Source: an uncultured Lachnospiraceae bacterium (GTDB lineage: Bacteria > Bacillota > Clostridia > Lachnospirales > Lachnospiraceae). From it: DNA of 64,000 nucleotides. Under the pieces are notes generated by a model. The model made no database searches. It was not told where the DNA came from and saw only the letters and a program-made list of their open reading frames with translations. The position numbers and the translations under genes are program-made. Of the stretch, positions 62,823-64,000 are shown piece by piece; position 1 is the first letter of the stretch; each line of letters starts with the position of its first letter. The stretch lies in the NCBI GenBank assembly GCA_947576945.1, contig CANPTH010000006.1, positions 1 through 64,000 of the forward strand, read 5' to 3'.

Positions 62823-63797
62823 TTGCGATGGGGTTTTGTTGGAACCGGAAAGATTGCACAGAGGATCATGGAAGCCTTTGAGCTGGTGCCGGAGGCGGAG
62901 GTGGTCGCAGCTTACAGCCGCAACATTAAGGCGATGCAGGAATTTTGCAATCAGTGGAAGATTCCGAAGCAGTATGGAACGGTGGAAGAACTGGTCAACG
63001 ATCCGGAGGTTGACATCGTATATCTGGCGACACCGCATATTGTGCATTACGAGCATACGATGAAGGCGCTGCAGGCCGGTAAGCATGTTCTGTGTGAGAA
63101 GCCGATTGCAATGTCGGCACAGGAGACGCAGGGGATGGTCGATCTTGCAAGGGAGAAGGGCGTTTTTCTGATGGAAGCGCTGTGGTCACGTTTTTTTCCG
63201 ATTGCTGTCTGGCTGAGAGAGCTGATCGATTCGGGAAGAATGGGGAAGGTTTCCAATGTGATGGCAGACTTTTCCTATCAGGCGGAGTATGATCCGGAAT
63301 ACCGCTTCTTTAAGAAAGAACTGGGAGGCGGAGCGATGCGTGGAGCAGGGATTTATCCATTATCCATGGCGGCGATGGTATTTGGAGAAATACCCTGTGA
63401 GGTCAAGGCTATGGCGGAGACGAGAAACGGAGTTGATTTAAGAAGCAGTGCGCTTCTCCGATTTCCCTGTGGCGGTACGGCACAGATTTATACCGGTTTT
63501 CAGAGCGAGTCCGTCTGGGCGGCCAGTATCGCGTTTGAAAAGGGCGCCGTATACATTCCCAACTTCTGGCATCCGGACCGGGCGTATATGATTCGGGATG
63601 GCGAAGCGGTGGAAACAGTGGAAATGCCCTTTACGTTTCCCGGATTCCAATTCGAGATCATAGAGACCATGAAGTGTATTCAGGCAGGCAGGACAGAGTG
63701 CAGTGTGATGCCTTTGGATGAAAGCGTTGCGTTAGCGGGCGTGATAGATGAGATGTATCGTCAATGGGATGTGGAAGGAACTGAACGATTACAGTAA
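62823..63797 (+). CDS. Gfo/Idh/MocA-family oxidoreductase
   Basis: This 324-residue NAD(P)-dependent sugar or polyol dehydrogenase has an N-terminal Rossmann fold (LRWGFVGTGKIAQRIM), the family lysine in CEKPIAMS, and a C-terminal alpha/beta domain with GGGAMRGAGIYPLSMA. The start is probably TTG 62823, since GAGAGGTGA lies 6 nt upstream; ATG 62793 is in frame and gives ten more residues. It is followed after 10 nt by a second family member. Confidence 0.88.
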   Translation: MRWGFVGTGKIAQRIMEAFELVPEAEVVAAYSRNIKAMQEFCNQWKIPKQYGTVEELVNDPEVDIVYLATPHIVHYEHTMKALQAGKHVLCEKPIAMSAQETQGMVDLAREKGVFLMEALWSRFFPIAVWLRELIDSGRMGKVSNVMADFSYQAEYDPEYRFFKKELGGGAMRGAGIYPLSMAAMVFGEIPCEVKAMAETRNGVDLRSSALLRFPCGGTAQIYTGFQSESVWAASIAFEKGAVYIPNFWHPDRAYMIRDGEAVETVEMPFTFPGFQFEIIETMKCIQAGRTECSVMPLDESVALAGVIDEMYRQWDVEGTERLQ

Positions 63798-63807
63798 GGG
63801 GGCAGCG

Positions 63808-64000
63808 ATGGAGACGTTGAGAATAGGAATCGTAGGGGTTGGATATATCGGCAATAAGCATATAGAGACCATTCGCAGAATACCGCACACGAGAATTATG
63901 GGAGTCGTGGATGCAGACTATGAACGGGCGTGCCGGACGGCCAGGGATCTGGAAATCCCCTGTGTGTATACGACTGTAGATGAAATGCTGGCATCGGACC
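63808..64000 (+). CDS. Gfo/Idh/MocA-family oxidoreductase, cut by the window end
   Basis: The first 64 codons are visible. They open METLRIGIVGVGYIGNKH, a Rossmann NAD(P)-binding motif (GxGxxG) typical of the family, with the following strand ending in Asp (GVVDAD). A strong AAGGGGG box precedes the ATG. It is probably co-transcribed with the oxidoreductase just upstream. Confidence 0.8.
   Translation, partial: METLRIGIVGVGYIGNKHIETIRRIPHTRIMGVVDADYERACRTARDLEIPCVYTTVDEMLASD

Overview
The window looks like a chromosomal segment of a spore-forming gut clostridium, most likely Lachnospiraceae. The reasons are an alpha/beta-type small acid-soluble spore protein, a Firmicutes-type tig-clpP-clpX-lon-engB cluster, several LacI-family regulators paired with sugar ABC transporters that lack their own ATPase, a GH67 alpha-glucuronidase, and dispersed short intergenic repeats. 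No rRNA, tRNA, CRISPR array, integrase or insertion sequence was seen.

Positions 1-11,305 are visibly AT-rich compared with the rest and form a defence-like island built from nucleotide-metabolism folds. Module 1 (183-3458) holds a dCTP-deaminase/dUTPase-fold protein with a two-helix membrane tail and a P-loop + cytidine/dCMP deaminase protein that resembles AvcD. Module 2 (4026-11,305) has its own promoter and a long leader. It reads phosphoribosyltransferase-like protein, RdrA-like ATPase, RdrB-like adenosine deaminase, that is, a RADAR-type pair led by an extra PRTase-fold gene. The juxtaposition of both modules is the most unusual content of the window.

Positions 11,306-17,925 are an alpha-glucoside/maltodextrin locus: lipoprotein, two permeases, malQ and a LacI regulator. 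Two promoters carry 12-bp direct-repeat arrays just downstream of the predicted transcription start. Positions 17,989-22,945 carry a CYTH protein, a DJ-1/PfpI protein, the spore protein, and an SsuA-like lipoprotein followed by a fused permease-ATPase. Positions 22,911-31,623 are a ribose-type locus: a LacI-ribokinase fusion regulator divergent from ribokinase, solute-binding protein, two permeases and an ADP-ribosylglycohydrolase-family enzyme. This suggests uptake and cleavage of a ribosyl compound.

Positions 31,808-39,953 are housekeeping: trigger factor, ClpP, ClpX, Lon, EngB and an AI-2E-type exporter. Positions 40,084-50,165 hold a D-2-hydroxyacid dehydrogenase/VanZ pair, HdeD-like and DUF2130 proteins, an orphan small protein, a chemoreceptor, a CPBP protease, and convergent MATE and MFS transporters. 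Positions 50,450-64,000 hold alpha-glucuronidase with a small PAS protein, an AAA/PD-(D/E)XK protein, a PatB-type aminotransferase, GNAT, a heterodimeric ABC exporter with a divergent AraC regulator, a LacI regulator, and two Gfo/Idh/MocA oxidoreductases, the last cut by the window end.

All family calls come from reading motifs by eye. No database search or structure prediction was run.
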